64,000 nt of DNA from NCBI GenBank assembly GCA_937995985.1, contig CALKIR010000023.1, positions 1 to 64,000 on the forward strand. The letters are read 5' to 3'. This document shows, piece by piece, positions 46,142-54,751 of this stretch. The DNA comes from an uncultured Alcaligenaceae bacterium. GTDB lineage: Bacteria > Pseudomonadota > Gammaproteobacteria > Burkholderiales > Burkholderiaceae_B. Each line of letters begins with the position of its first letter. Position 1 is the stretch's first letter. The notes beneath the pieces were generated by a model that was given only the letters and a program-made list of their open reading frames with translations, made no database searches and had not been told where the DNA came from. The position numbers and the translations under genes are program-made.

Positions 46142-47035
46142 TTGAATACTGATTTCTCACAACAAGGCATTTTGGGGCGATTGACCTATAGTTATTTGAG
46201 TGCTTTGCGTTCTCAATTTCAGCCACGCATGTTGGCAACTATTTTATTACCCGTTGTGGTGGGCCTAGTTGCCTTAGTGCTGACGTATTTTTTATTTTTT
46301 GGGGTATTAAAAAGTGCGTTTGTGCAGTGGCTGGAAACCCAAGCAGCGATTCACAATACCGATCTGTGGTTGCATCAGGCAGCCGCTCATTCTGAGTGGC
46401 TGGCAGCGGTCATGGGGTGGTTATCAATAAAGAGTTTATTTGCCACCGTGCTGGCCATGGGAGTGGTGCTGCCTTTTATTGCGGTACTGGTCTTGGCGGT
46501 CATGGCATTTGCCATCATGCCCATTGTGGTGAGTCATTTGCGAAGTCGCAATTATCCTCATATCGAGCGGGCAGGACGGCATGCGGGTGCCTTTAGTATG
46601 CTCAATGCCCTTAAGGTCATTTTCGTATTTTGTCTTGGATGGTTGCTGACGCTCCCATTGTGGCTTATTCCTTCTTTTGCTGTTTTGCTGCCTATTTTTT
46701 GGTGGGGGTATGCTTTTAAAGGCTTTTTAAGTGCGGATGCCATAGCCACTTATGCCAGTCCTGTAGAACGGCGTATTATTTTCCAACGTTATCGATGGGA
46801 CTATTGGTTGTTGGGGCTGAGTATGGCAGTATTGAGTCTGATCCCTTTTATTTGGATCGTATTACCAGTGTTTTCCGCATTGGTTTTTGCCCATTTTACT
46901 TTACGAGCATTAGTGAGTTTACGTGCAGAGCAGGCATCCGAGTCAGTCTGTACAGGGCAGTCTGACTCTGCTGCACTTTCCCAAAAATCAGATACACAGG
47001 CACTCTCTTATGACCCATCCCATCCCTCTTCCTAA
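46142..47035 (+). CDS. EI24 domain membrane protein
   Basis: A 297-residue protein with five to six membrane segments, including LATILLPVVVGLVALVLTYFLFF and ALKVIFVFCLGWLLTLPLWLIPSFAVLLPIFWWGYAFKGF. The second block and the following YASPVERRIIFQRYRWDYWLLG match the EI24/CysZ-like family. The start is a TTG with GGAG seven bases upstream; the only other candidate is a methionine near residue 30 inside the first hydrophobic region. Transport of sulfate, as for CysZ, is not implied. It overlaps the next gene by 26 bases. Confidence 0.8.
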   Translation: MNTDFSQQGILGRLTYSYLSALRSQFQPRMLATILLPVVVGLVALVLTYFLFFGVLKSAFVQWLETQAAIHNTDLWLHQAAAHSEWLAAVMGWLSIKSLFATVLAMGVVLPFIAVLVLAVMAFAIMPIVVSHLRSRNYPHIERAGRHAGAFSMLNALKVIFVFCLGWLLTLPLWLIPSFAVLLPIFWWGYAFKGFLSADAIATYASPVERRIIFQRYRWDYWLLGLSMAVLSLIPFIWIVLPVFSALVFAHFTLRALVSLRAEQASESVCTGQSDSAALSQKSDTQALSYDPSHPSS

Positions 47036-47828
47036 ATTTCGCTTGATTATCATTGGTGATGAAATTCTTTCAGGCCGCCGACAGGATAAGCATTTTTCTC
47101 GATGTATAGAAATTCTGGCAGAGCGTGGACTGCAATTACATGCGGCAGAGATTATTAGTGATGAGCGGGCACATATTGCCGACACGCTGCGGCGCAGTTT
47201 TGCTACGGATGATATAGTTTTTTGTTGTGGTGGAATCGGGGCGACCCCAGATGATCAAACGCGCCAAGCTGCTGCAGAGGCCTTAGGGGTTCCGTTGCAA
47301 TTACATCCCCAAGCTGAGCACCTCATTACTGAGCTGTGCCGAGAAAACGAGAGACGGGGGCGAGGCAGCAGTGATATGTCTTTGCCTGAAAATCAACAGC
47401 GTTTGCAGATGGGCTATTTTCCCCAAGGGGCAGAAATTGTGCCCAATTCATTTAATAAAATTCCTGGATTTTATATTCAGCAACATACTTTTACACCCGG
47501 CTTTCCTGTTATGGCTTGGCCGATGATAGAGTGGGTGTTAGACAATAAATTTGCTCATTTACAACATCAGCAGCATTGGGTAGAACATTCATTTTTAGCT
47601 TTTGGTCTGCCTGAGTCACGAATTACTCCCTCCTTAGAGCATATAGAGGCCCATTGGCCAGGAGTTAAGGCGTTTAGCTTACCCAGTGTAGGAGAAAATG
47701 GAGGACGGCCCCATATTGAGTTAGGAGTTAAAGGCAGTCCTGAACCATGCAGCGCTGCGTTACAGTATTTGCGTCAAGAGGTCGTGCGTTTAGGAGGGAG
47801 GCTGACGCCAATGGCAGAAGAGGCATGA
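47010..47828 (+). CDS. MoaB/CinA-type molybdopterin-binding domain protein
   Basis: A 272-residue protein. FRLIIIGDEILSGRRQDKHFSRCIEILAERGLQLHAAEIISDE and the block VFCCGGIGATPDDQTRQAAAEALG are the MoCF/CinA N-terminal domain signatures. It has no CinA C-terminal nicotinamide-nucleotide deamidase domain, so it resembles the stand-alone CinA-N proteins of this group. Its start overlaps the EI24 gene by 26 bases, in a different frame, which suggests coupled expression. Function is unknown; the fold binds molybdopterin in relatives. Confidence 0.82.
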   Translation: MTHPIPLPKFRLIIIGDEILSGRRQDKHFSRCIEILAERGLQLHAAEIISDERAHIADTLRRSFATDDIVFCCGGIGATPDDQTRQAAAEALGVPLQLHPQAEHLITELCRENERRGRGSSDMSLPENQQRLQMGYFPQGAEIVPNSFNKIPGFYIQQHTFTPGFPVMAWPMIEWVLDNKFAHLQHQQHWVEHSFLAFGLPESRITPSLEHIEAHWPGVKAFSLPSVGENGGRPHIELGVKGSPEPCSAALQYLRQEVVRLGGRLTPMAEEA

Positions 47829-47918
47829 CAAAAGAGGGCGTGTGGGGTGAGGCAGGCTTGATCTCGGTATGGTTTTTCCATATTATGGAATTGTTGCAAT
47901 GCACAAGAGCCAACCATT

Positions 47919-48770
47919 ATGAATTCACATGCACCACAACAAAGTTTAACGAGAACAGTACAGGCAGCCTCTGCGCAGCGCGCTGAGTCTCCTCAGGGGA
48001 TGAGCATTCAGGTACTTGAGCGGGCCATGCGATTGCTGGATGTTTTAGCACAAGAAGATGAACCCATGCCGCTCAAAGAGTTGGCTAAAGCTACCGGTTT
48101 GCACACCTCAACAGCACATAGAATTCTAAACGATTTGGTGATTGGGCGCTATGTTGAGCGGGTAGAAAGCGGATTATATCGATTAGGAATGCGTTTGCTC
48201 GAGCTGGGGTCCCTAGTCAAAGTGCGGTTAAATGTGCGCTCTATTGCACTTGAATATATGCGTGAGTTGCATAAAGCAACTGGGCAAACGGTTAATTTAG
48301 CGTTGCGCCAAGGCGATGAGATCGTATACGTCGAGCGCGCTTGGAATGAGTATTCAGGTATGCAGGTTGTGCGTGCGATTGGGGGCCATGCGCCGTTGCA
48401 TCTAACCTCTAGTGGCAAGCTATTTCTGTCCGCTTGGGACAGTCGTCAAGTGCGTGCTTATGTATTGCGTACAGGCTTAGCGGGCAGTACGCGCAACAGT
48501 ATTACGCAGTATGATGAGCTAGATCGCGAGCTTAATATTGTTCGTCGCCATGGTTATGCGCGCGATAATGAGGAGCTAGAGCTGGGTGTTCGCTGTATTG
48601 CAGCAGGTATTTATGATGAAAGCGGTGAGTTAATTGCAGGATTATCCGTATCCGCTCCAGCTGACCGTTTGCATGATGGATGGATCCCTATTTTACAAGA
48701 TACTGCCAGAAAAATTTCTCAAGCCTTAGGCTATGAGCCGTATCGGCATACCAAGCACAAACGTCCTTAG
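47919..48770 (+). CDS. IclR-family transcriptional regulator
   Basis: A 283-residue regulator. The N-terminal winged helix (about 35-85) reads RLLDVLAQEDEPMPLKELAKATGLHTSTAHRILNDL. The effector-binding IclR domain follows, including GQTVNLALRQGDEIVYVERAWNEYSGMQVV and LTSSGKLFLS, and ELELGVRCIAAGIYD near the C-terminus. The effector is unknown. It precedes the phasin gene on the same strand by 228 bases, but the phasin has its own promoter. Confidence 0.88.
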   Translation: MNSHAPQQSLTRTVQAASAQRAESPQGMSIQVLERAMRLLDVLAQEDEPMPLKELAKATGLHTSTAHRILNDLVIGRYVERVESGLYRLGMRLLELGSLVKVRLNVRSIALEYMRELHKATGQTVNLALRQGDEIVYVERAWNEYSGMQVVRAIGGHAPLHLTSSGKLFLSAWDSRQVRAYVLRTGLAGSTRNSITQYDELDRELNIVRRHGYARDNEELELGVRCIAAGIYDESGELIAGLSVSAPADRLHDGWIPILQDTARKISQALGYEPYRHTKHKRP

Positions 48771-48806
48771 TGCTTTCTCCGGCAATGGAAAATCAGATTG
48801 AGGAGA

Positions 48807-48825
48807 ATTGTTGCGACGCAACAAT
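48807..48825. promoter_or_regulatory. Dyad repeat 1 upstream of the phasin gene
   Basis: ATTGTTGCGACGCAACAAT, a perfect 9-bp dyad with one central base. It shares the GTTGC ... GCAAC core with the second dyad at 48900 and lies upstream of the -35 box. Confidence 0.6.
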
Positions 48826-48862
48826 AAACCACTCTATAACCCCCTTGACTTTCAAAAAACAC

Positions 48863-48890
48863 TTGACTATTCAAATTAAAGCCTTAAAAT
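48863..48890 (+). promoter_or_regulatory. Sigma-70 promoter of the phasin gene
   Basis: TTGACT (48863-48868) and TAAAAT (48885-48890) with a 16-base spacer. The expected start near 48897 falls just before the second GTTGC/GCAAC dyad. Confidence 0.6.
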
Positions 48891-48899
48891 GGATAGTAA

Positions 48900-48914
48900 T
48901 GTTGCACCGCAACA
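48900..48914. promoter_or_regulatory. Dyad repeat 2 overlapping the phasin transcription start
   Basis: TGTTGCACCGCAACA, 6-bp arms and 3-base centre. A further half-site GCAACAAT starts at 48926. Position at the expected start suggests a repressor operator, plausibly for PhaR, which controls phasin genes in related bacteria. Confidence 0.55.
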
Positions 48915-48998
48915 AGATTAGTCGGGCAACAATTAATGTAGCTGATGGGCGGCATTATTCAGCTACCGATATTTATGATAATTAGAGGATCAGAAATC

Positions 48999-49610
48999 AT
49001 GAGCATTTCTACAGAGCAATTTTTAGCAACTCAGAAAGACAGTATTGAAAACTTAGTGGCTGCCCAGACACGTTTATTTAGTGGTTTTGAGCAGTTAGTT
49101 AATTTAAATATGGAGTTATTCAAGGCATCTATTGATGAGGCCGCAGAAAAAGCTCAAAAGGCTGCCAGCTTGAAAGACGTTCAAGAGGTCACCACCTTTA
49201 CTACAGAATTTTCTCAGCCCGCTGTTGAGAAGGCTGTTCAGTACGGCAAGAATGTATTTGAGATTGTCAGCAAATTGCAAAGCGATATTGCTGAGTTAGC
49301 TGAAAAACAGTTAAATCTTAATCAGCAACAAGCGACCGAGTGGGTCGACCAGTTGGCTAAATCTGCTCCTGCAGGTTCTGAAGGGGCAATTGCTTTACTT
49401 AAGTCTAGCGTTGTTTCTTTTGGTAATTTAGCTGATAACGCTTTTAAAGCTATGCGCCAAGCTGCGGAACTCAATGAAGCTAATGTCAGCGCAGCAACGG
49501 GTGCCGTCATTAAGACTGCAGAGCAAGCGGCAGAGGTAGTCGAGCAAAACATCAGTCGTACAGCTGGTATGGCAAATACTGCTGCTAAAGCTACTAAGAC
49601 AAGCAAGTAA
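48999..49610 (+). CDS. phaP: Phasin family protein
   Basis: A 203-residue, alanine- and glutamine-rich, all-helical protein that coats polyhydroxyalkanoate granules. EQFLATQKDSIENLVAAQTRLFSGFEQLVNLNMELFKASIDEA starts the Phasin_2 domain; the C-terminal tail is AANTAAKATKTSK-like and basic. The ATG at 48999 has AGAGG about ten bases upstream; the frame opens earlier but without support. Two dyads and a good promoter precede it, and a structured 3' region and strong terminator follow. Confidence 0.9.
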   Translation: MSISTEQFLATQKDSIENLVAAQTRLFSGFEQLVNLNMELFKASIDEAAEKAQKAASLKDVQEVTTFTTEFSQPAVEKAVQYGKNVFEIVSKLQSDIAELAEKQLNLNQQQATEWVDQLAKSAPAGSEGAIALLKSSVVSFGNLADNAFKAMRQAAELNEANVSAATGAVIKTAEQAAEVVEQNISRTAGMANTAAKATKTSK

Positions 49611-49622
49611 TAGTGTGTGTGG

Positions 49623-49705
49623 GTCCTGTCTTTGGGTGTGGTGATTTAGAGACAGGACAATAAACAGTGCTCTCCATTAAGAAGAGTGAGTAATGGCACT
49701 GTTTA
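49623..49705 (+). ncRNA. Structured 3' region after the phasin gene (two hairpins)
   Basis: Hairpin A pairs GTCCTGTCT (49623-49631) with AGACAGGAC (49650-49658), nine perfect pairs. Hairpin B pairs TAAACAGTG and CCATTA (49661-49669, 49674-49679) with TAATGG and CACTGTTTA (49691-49705), fifteen pairs with a four-base bulge. They precede the terminator and may form a stable 3' UTR or an RNA released from the phasin transcript. No separate promoter is seen. Confidence 0.4.
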
Positions 49706-49722
49706 TATGGTGTGTGTGGTTT

Positions 49723-49750
49723 GCCCTTAACTACGGTTAAGGGCTTTTTT
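49723..49750 (+). terminator. Terminator of the phasin transcript
   Basis: A perfect 9-bp stem (GCCCTTAAC with GTTAAGGGC, 4-base loop) is followed by TTTTTT. Confidence 0.9.
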
Positions 49751-49767
49751 ATTTTGTATCTTTGCAG

Positions 49768-50856
49768 TTAGTCAGGGCGGACGGATGGGCTAGGGAGTCC
49801 ATCGAGAGCATGAATGCAGTCTTGGATTAGCTGAGGGCCTTGGTAAATGAAACCCGTGAAAATTTGAATGGCATCTGCTCCCGCTTGTATTTTTTCTACA
49901 GCATCGGCAGCGGTATTGATGCCTCCTACACCAATAATAGGAAATGTAGCGCCGCATTGTTGACGTAAGCGTTCTATCACTTTGAGAGAGCGCTCATGAA
50001 CAGGAGGGCCAGAAAGGCCGCCCGCTTCATGGGCATGAGGGTGACCCAAGACTGCACTACGATCCAGAGTGGTATTAGTGGCAATAATGCCATCGAAGGC
50101 GCTTTCGAGTACCGCAGCGGCAATATGGTCTACTTGGTCCTGATTGAGGTCCGGGGCGATTTTAACGACGAGAGGAACATATTTGTGATGATGCTCAACC
50201 AGTGCTAAGCGGGCTTGGTGGAGCTCAGTCAATAGAGAGTGTAGAGCCTGATCTTCTTGTAGGGCCCGTAGGTTTTCTGTATTGGGAGAAGAAATATTAA
50301 TCGTAATATAGTCGGCATAAGGATACACTGCCTGTAAGCCAAGCAGATAGTCTTCAGTGGCTCGCTCAATAGGGGTATCTGCATTTTTACCAATATTTAA
50401 ACCTAAAATGCCACCGCTGTGAGCCCATTGACTCCGTTGCACATTGTTTAAAAAGATGGGTAAGCCATCGTTATTAAATCCGAATCGATTAATCAGTGCC
50501 TGATATTCAGGTAGGCGAAAGAGTCGCGGCTGAGGGTTGCCGGCTTGGGGGCGAGGGGTCACTGTGCCTACTTCGATGAAACCAAAGCCTAGGGCCCCTA
50601 AGGCATCAATATAAGCGCCATTTTTATCTAAGCCTGCTGCCAGCCCGACTCGATTAGGAAAGTTGAGTCCCATGAGATTAAGAGGGGCGTGCTGCTCGTG
50701 GTTGGCAGCAGGGGGAGTAGGAAACCAGAGTTTTTTTCCTGGGGCTCGATATAGATAATCTAAGCCTTTAAGACCAAGATGGTGAGCGCGCTCAGGAGGA
50801 AGGCGAAATAAAATACTGCGCAAGGCAGGGTATAACGAGGTCAATAAACCATTCAT
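49768..50856 (-). CDS. pyrD: Dihydroorotate dehydrogenase (quinone), class 2
   Basis: A 362-residue membrane-associated FMN enzyme oxidising dihydroorotate to orotate with quinone in pyrimidine synthesis. An N-terminal hydrophobic helical region ([22 protein letters not shown]) marks class 2. [67 protein letters not shown] and [36 protein letters not shown] are the family blocks. It follows bpt by 49 bases on the same strand. Confidence 0.96.
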   Translation of the reverse strand: MNGLLTSLYPALRSILFRLPPERAHHLGLKGLDYLYRAPGKKLWFPTPPAANHEQHAPLNLMGLNFPNRVGLAAGLDKNGAYIDALGALGFGFIEVGTVTPRPQAGNPQPRLFRLPEYQALINRFGFNNDGLPIFLNNVQRSQWAHSGGILGLNIGKNADTPIERATEDYLLGLQAVYPYADYITINISSPNTENLRALQEDQALHSLLTELHQARLALVEHHHKYVPLVVKIAPDLNQDQVDHIAAAVLESAFDGIIATNTTLDRSAVLGHPHAHEAGGLSGPPVHERSLKVIERLRQQCGATFPIIGVGGINTAADAVEKIQAGADAIQIFTGFIYQGPQLIQDCIHALDGLPSPSVRPD

Positions 50857-50905
50857 GAAATCAATCCGTACAACAAAAAAACCCCAGGAGATTATTTAGG
50901 CTAGC

Positions 50906-51640
50906 TTAACGCTGCAAGGGCGGATTGTCTATCCATTGACCAGAAGAGTAGATTTGATAAGGGTAAAAGCGGGTTTTATAGGACATTTTTGGAGATTCTT
51001 TGATCCAATAGCCCAGATAGACCCAAGGCAGTTTTAACTGTTGAGCATGGTGTATTTGCCATAAAATCGCATAGGTACCGAGACTGCCGGGCGTATGGGG
51101 GCAGTAAAAAGTATAGACAGCAGATAGCCCATCATTGAGATAATCAGTGAGGGCAACAATTTTTAGGTGTCCATTTGGACTACGAAATTCTATTAAGCGT
51201 GAGCGGACATGGCTAGTTAATAAAAACTGCATGTATTCTGCTTGTATGGTGTGTATTTGTATGGATTCAGGGTGACGCGCTTGTTGGTAGCGCACATATA
51301 AATCAAAGTGTTCTTTGTTCCAGCTCAGAGGGCGGCTTGTGGGTATCAGATCCTGATGTTTGACCCAGATACGGTGTAGGCTGCGTCGTTGTTGGAAATC
51401 GCGGCAATTGATGCGGATGGGGACACAGGCCTGACAGTGATCGCAAGCGGGACGATAGCTAAAGGTGCCGCTGCGTCTAAAGCCTTTTTGAATCAGCGTG
51501 CTGTATTTATCGGTATCTACATGATGTGCCGGGGCGGCAACGAGTGAGCGAGCCTGCCGATGAGGCAGATAGCTGCAGGGATAGTTGGCAGTTTTATAAA
51601 AGTGTAGGGAATATGTCTGCAAATCAGTTGGTGTACCCAT
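50906..51640 (-). CDS. bpt: Aspartate/glutamate leucyltransferase
   Basis: A 244-residue protein that adds leucine to proteins starting with aspartate or glutamate, feeding ClpAP through ClpS. NYPCSYLPHRQARSLVA, the cysteine cluster RPACDHCQACVPIRI and the GLSAVYTFYCPHTPGSLGTYAILWQI and YLGYWIKESPKMSYKTRF blocks are characteristic of the ATE1/Bpt family. The start at 51640 gives the usual N-terminal length; an in-frame ATG at 51655 is the alternative and lies 20 bases after the aat stop. It is expressed with aat. Confidence 0.93.
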   Translation of the reverse strand: MGTPTDLQTYSLHFYKTANYPCSYLPHRQARSLVAAPAHHVDTDKYSTLIQKGFRRSGTFSYRPACDHCQACVPIRINCRDFQQRRSLHRIWVKHQDLIPTSRPLSWNKEHFDLYVRYQQARHPESIQIHTIQAEYMQFLLTSHVRSRLIEFRSPNGHLKIVALTDYLNDGLSAVYTFYCPHTPGSLGTYAILWQIHHAQQLKLPWVYLGYWIKESPKMSYKTRFYPYQIYSSGQWIDNPPLQR

Positions 51641-51674
51641 GCCTGCGCCAATCATTAAAGAGTAGTGTTCATAA

Positions 51675-52433
51675 CTAAGAAGACGGCATGGCCGCAAAGG
51701 GCAGAAGTGTGCCAGAGGCCAGTAATTGGCCTGCCTGCCAGGGGATTTGAGGGGCCTGACTATGTTGCTGCAGGAGGTCAAGGAACTGCGCACGTGGAAT
51801 GGCTCGGGCACCTAGGCGCGCAAGGTGGGCTGTTTCCTGTTGGCAGTCTATATGCTGTATCCCTTGTTGTGTGAGGTATTGAACCAAGTAAAACAAAGCA
51901 ATCTTGCTGCCATCATTAATTTTAGTAAACATGGACTCGCCAAAGAAAAAATGACCCAGGCGAACACCGTATAAGCCAGCTACCAATTGATCAGCCTCCC
52001 AAAGTTCAATGCTGTGGGCATAACCTTTTAGGTGTAGGGTATAGTAAGCCTGTATCATTTCTGGGTGTATCCATGTGCCGGTCTCCTGGCGTGTGCTTGC
52101 ACAGGCACTAATAACTTGTAAAAAGGCTCGATCTAAAGTAACTAGAAAGCGGCGCTGATCGGGCTGCTGTTCGTAGCGAGCCAGTTGACGACATTTTTTT
52201 GCTAATGATTTAGAGATTTTAAATTCATCGCAAAACAACACCATGCGGGGATTGGGGCACCACCATAAAATAGGCTCATCTTGGTTATACCAAGGGAAAA
52301 TTCCTTTTTGATAGGCAGCCAATAAGCGTTGAAAGGATAAGTCTCCCCCAATGGCAAGCAGGCCTTCATCAGCCGCTAAGCGCGGATCAGGAAAGGGAGT
52401 ATAACCATTTAACCAGCAGATAGTATGGCTCAT
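51675..52433 (-). CDS. aat: Leucyl/phenylalanyl-tRNA-protein transferase
   Basis: A 252-residue enzyme adding Leu or Phe to proteins with N-terminal Lys or Arg. FPDPRLAADEGLLAIGGDLSFQRLLAAYQKGIFPWYNQDEPILWWCPNPRMVL is the family signature, with GVRLGHFFFGESMFTK and HIDCQQETAHLARLGARAIPRAQFL later on. It lies directly upstream of bpt, so both N-degron transferases share a transcript. It is 15 bases after the NUDIX gene. Confidence 0.95.
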   Translation of the reverse strand: MSHTICWLNGYTPFPDPRLAADEGLLAIGGDLSFQRLLAAYQKGIFPWYNQDEPILWWCPNPRMVLFCDEFKISKSLAKKCRQLARYEQQPDQRRFLVTLDRAFLQVISACASTRQETGTWIHPEMIQAYYTLHLKGYAHSIELWEADQLVAGLYGVRLGHFFFGESMFTKINDGSKIALFYLVQYLTQQGIQHIDCQQETAHLARLGARAIPRAQFLDLLQQHSQAPQIPWQAGQLLASGTLLPFAAMPSS

Positions 52434-52448
52434 CCTGAGAGTATCTCG

Positions 52449-53051
52449 TTAAGAATGTTCCGCCTGATTTGGCAGGATTGCATAGTTTCTAAGTGGGAAG
52501 TGTTGTTTGGGAAAATCCTCAACCAAGTACTGCAAGGTGGTCGCCACGGTTTGAAAGGCAATGTCCGCCCAAGGAATTGCATCAAAGGTAAAAAACTGTG
52601 CTTCTAAGGTTTCATTGCCCGGGTTGAGCTGAGGACTTAGGACCTTGGCCAAATAAAAAAAATGTACTTGCTCAGCATGGGGAACATCGATGATTGTATA
52701 GAGGGAGCCAAGTTCCAGCTGGGCACCCGCCTCTTCGTCTGCCTCGCGGACAGCTCCTTGAGCTGTGGTTTCTCCAAGCTCCATAAAGCCAGCAGGCAAG
52801 GTCCATTTGTTGTATTGGGGTTCAATGGCACGGCGACAAAGCAAGACCTGATCCTCCCAAATAGGTACCAAGCCCACCACACAGCGTGGGTTTTGATAGT
52901 GGACTGCACCGCAGTGTGGGCAGGCATCGCGGACGCGATTATCATCAGGAGGGATGATGCGGGCTAACTCCTTGCCACACTGCGTGCAGTAATGCAGGGT
53001 TCTGGGGATTGGGTAGTAAAAGGAGGATTCTAATTTCTGTTGTTTATTCAT
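52449..53051 (-). CDS. NUDIX hydrolase with N-terminal zinc ribbon
   Basis: A 200-residue protein. A zinc ribbon with CTQCGKEL and CPHCGAVHY (about 22-52) precedes a NUDIX domain with the complete box GFMELGETTAQGAVREADEEAGAQL (Gx5Ex7REUxEExGU). This resembles the zinc-ribbon NUDIX group related to NudC, but the NADH-specific motif of NudC is not evident, so the substrate is open. The frame opens at a GTG (53075); the ATG at 53051 is chosen, with no decisive ribosome site. It leads the NUDIX-aat-bpt-pyrD gene run. Confidence 0.82.
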   Translation of the reverse strand: MNKQQKLESSFYYPIPRTLHYCTQCGKELARIIPPDDNRVRDACPHCGAVHYQNPRCVVGLVPIWEDQVLLCRRAIEPQYNKWTLPAGFMELGETTAQGAVREADEEAGAQLELGSLYTIIDVPHAEQVHFFYLAKVLSPQLNPGNETLEAQFFTFDAIPWADIAFQTVATTLQYLVEDFPKQHFPLRNYAILPNQAEHS

Positions 53052-53102
53052 AGGAAACACAAAAAAATATTTCACCCCTTTAGTCTACCGCAAGGATAAA
53101 AG

Positions 53103-54395
53103 TTATGTCTCCTTACCTGCGCCCAAGACATGGGGAGTGTTGTAAGCATCCTCGTCCAGATCGCCTTCACTTTTAGCCACAATACTGGCTACTGCGCAAT
53201 CACCAACCACATTAACAGCAGTGCGTGCCATATCTAAAATGCGGTCAATCCCTGCAATAATGGCCACTCCTTCGAGAGGCAAGCCAACAGAAGTAAGGAC
53301 CAGTGAAAGCATAATAAGTCCTGCGCCAGGGACTCCGGCTGTGCCCAGTGAGCCCAAGGTGGCAGTAAGAACAATGATTAAGTATTGGGGCATGCCTAAG
53401 TCAATACCATAGACTTGGGCAATAAATACAGCACATACGCCTTGGTATAAGGCCGTGCCATCCATATTGACGGTGGCTCCTAAGGGTAAGACAAAACTAG
53501 AAATACGACGATTGACCCCTAGGTTTTTTTCAGTAGCCATAATGCTAACGGGCAGTGTGCCGGCACTTGAGGTGCTGGTAAATGCAACCATGGCAGGCTC
53601 CATCACCCCTTGAAAAAAACGGACTGGATTTAGGCGGGCAAGCCCTTTGAGTAAGCCTCCATAGACAATAATGGCATGGATAATGCAGCCGATATAAACC
53701 AATAGGATTACTTTTGCCAGGGGTGCTAAGAGCTCAAGACCATAGCTGCCAGCGACCCAAGCAATTAAAGCAAACACACCATACGGGGCAAAAGAAATAA
53801 TAATGGCAGTTAAGCGGTAGATCACCTCGGCGGCTGATTCAAAAAAATCACGGACAGGGCGCCCTTTTTCCCCAACTAAAGCAATGGCGGCACCAAAGAA
53901 AATAGCAAATACAATGATTTGTAGTACATTTTCTTCAACAAAAGCCTCAAAAGGGTTAGTCGGAATAAGGTTGAGCAGAATATCGATAATAGGGGGGGCT
54001 TCCCGTACTTGAACAGCCTCATTAGTGACCATTGCGACGCCGCTGCCTGGCTGGAAGGTCACCGCTAAGATGAGGCCAATTACAATGGCCAGAGCGGTGG
54101 TGATTAGATACAGGGCTACCGTTTTGATGCTCAAGCGCCCCATAGTTGCGATATCGTCTAAAGAGCTGACACCGGTAACGAGGGAAACAAATACCAAGGG
54201 CACAATGAGCATCTTGATCCCACGGATAAATAAATCACCGATGGGTTTGATGCTGGTGGCAATCTCGGGCATACCGGCCATGTTTAGTGCAATACCCACA
54301 ACTAGCCCTGCAATTAAGGCAATAAAAATTTGTTTCCATAGGGCTAATCTACGCCAGCCTTTGAAGGGCCCGCGCAGTGGTTTTTGCTCTGCCAT
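53103..54395 (-). CDS. Dicarboxylate/amino acid:cation symporter
   Basis: A 430-residue symporter of the DAACS family (DctA/GltP/GltT). About eight membrane segments and two hairpins are present; substrate-site blocks are VAFTSTSSAGTLPVSI (serine-rich HP1), LPLGATVNMDGTALYQGV (NMDGT motif in TM7), TLGSLGTAGVPGAG (HP2) and ILDMARTAVNVVGDCAVA (TM8). Glutamate, aspartate or C4-dicarboxylates are possible substrates. The start has AGGAGG six bases upstream. Confidence 0.9.
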   Translation of the reverse strand: MAEQKPLRGPFKGWRRLALWKQIFIALIAGLVVGIALNMAGMPEIATSIKPIGDLFIRGIKMLIVPLVFVSLVTGVSSLDDIATMGRLSIKTVALYLITTALAIVIGLILAVTFQPGSGVAMVTNEAVQVREAPPIIDILLNLIPTNPFEAFVEENVLQIIVFAIFFGAAIALVGEKGRPVRDFFESAAEVIYRLTAIIISFAPYGVFALIAWVAGSYGLELLAPLAKVILLVYIGCIIHAIIVYGGLLKGLARLNPVRFFQGVMEPAMVAFTSTSSAGTLPVSIMATEKNLGVNRRISSFVLPLGATVNMDGTALYQGVCAVFIAQVYGIDLGMPQYLIIVLTATLGSLGTAGVPGAGLIMLSLVLTSVGLPLEGVAIIAGIDRILDMARTAVNVVGDCAVASIVAKSEGDLDEDAYNTPHVLGAGKET

Positions 54396-54593
54396 AGAAC
54401 CTCCTACACATCAGGATTAATAGAGAAATGACTATTGATCCATTATGACAGAATGCAAGAGTTCGTAATATTGGTGAAGTTACCCAACTAAGAATGGACG
54501 GGTGGGGAGCAGGTCAGAGCGCTTAAGAGGGGGGCAGGCGCTAGAGTCACTAAAGAAAGGAAGAGAAAGGAAGAAATAAAGGAAGGCTAAAGA

Positions 54594-54667
54594 TGGAGGC
54601 GCAAGCCGGAATCGAACCGACCTCCACGGATTTGCAATCCGGTGCATAACCACTCTGCCATTGCGCC
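54594..54667 (-). tRNA. tRNA-Cys (anticodon GCA)
   Basis: On the minus strand the acceptor GGCGCAA (5' end at 54667) pairs with TTGCGCC near the 3' end, and the anticodon loop ATTGCAAAT carries GCA. The T loop is GGTTCGATTCC and CCA is encoded (54596-54594). A homopurine tract follows on the plus strand, with no gene in 54396-54593. Confidence 0.95.
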
Positions 54668-54684
54668 AAGTGCTAAAGACAGTA

Positions 54685-54713
54685 AGTATGGACTAAAAAG
54701 AGCGAAAAATCAA
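54685..54713 (-). promoter_or_regulatory. Promoter of tRNA-Cys
   Basis: On the minus strand TTGATT (54713-54708) and CATACT (54690-54685), 17-base spacer, lie just upstream of the tRNA 5' end. Confidence 0.6.
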
Positions 54714-54717
54714 GTCA

Positions 54718-54738
54718 CCCCCTTAGGGCTTAAGGGGG
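54718..54738 (-). terminator. Possible terminator after ggt
   Basis: An 8-bp stem (CCCCCTTA with TAAGGGGG, 5-base loop) lies 14 bases after the ggt stop. The T tract on the minus strand begins about ten bases later, so efficiency is uncertain. Confidence 0.4.
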
Positions 54739-54751
54739 AGGCGGAGCAGTT

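Noticed and set aside
48845..48867. A second TTGACT upstream of the phasin as an additional promoter
   Set aside because: No acceptable -10 hexamer lies at the right distance.
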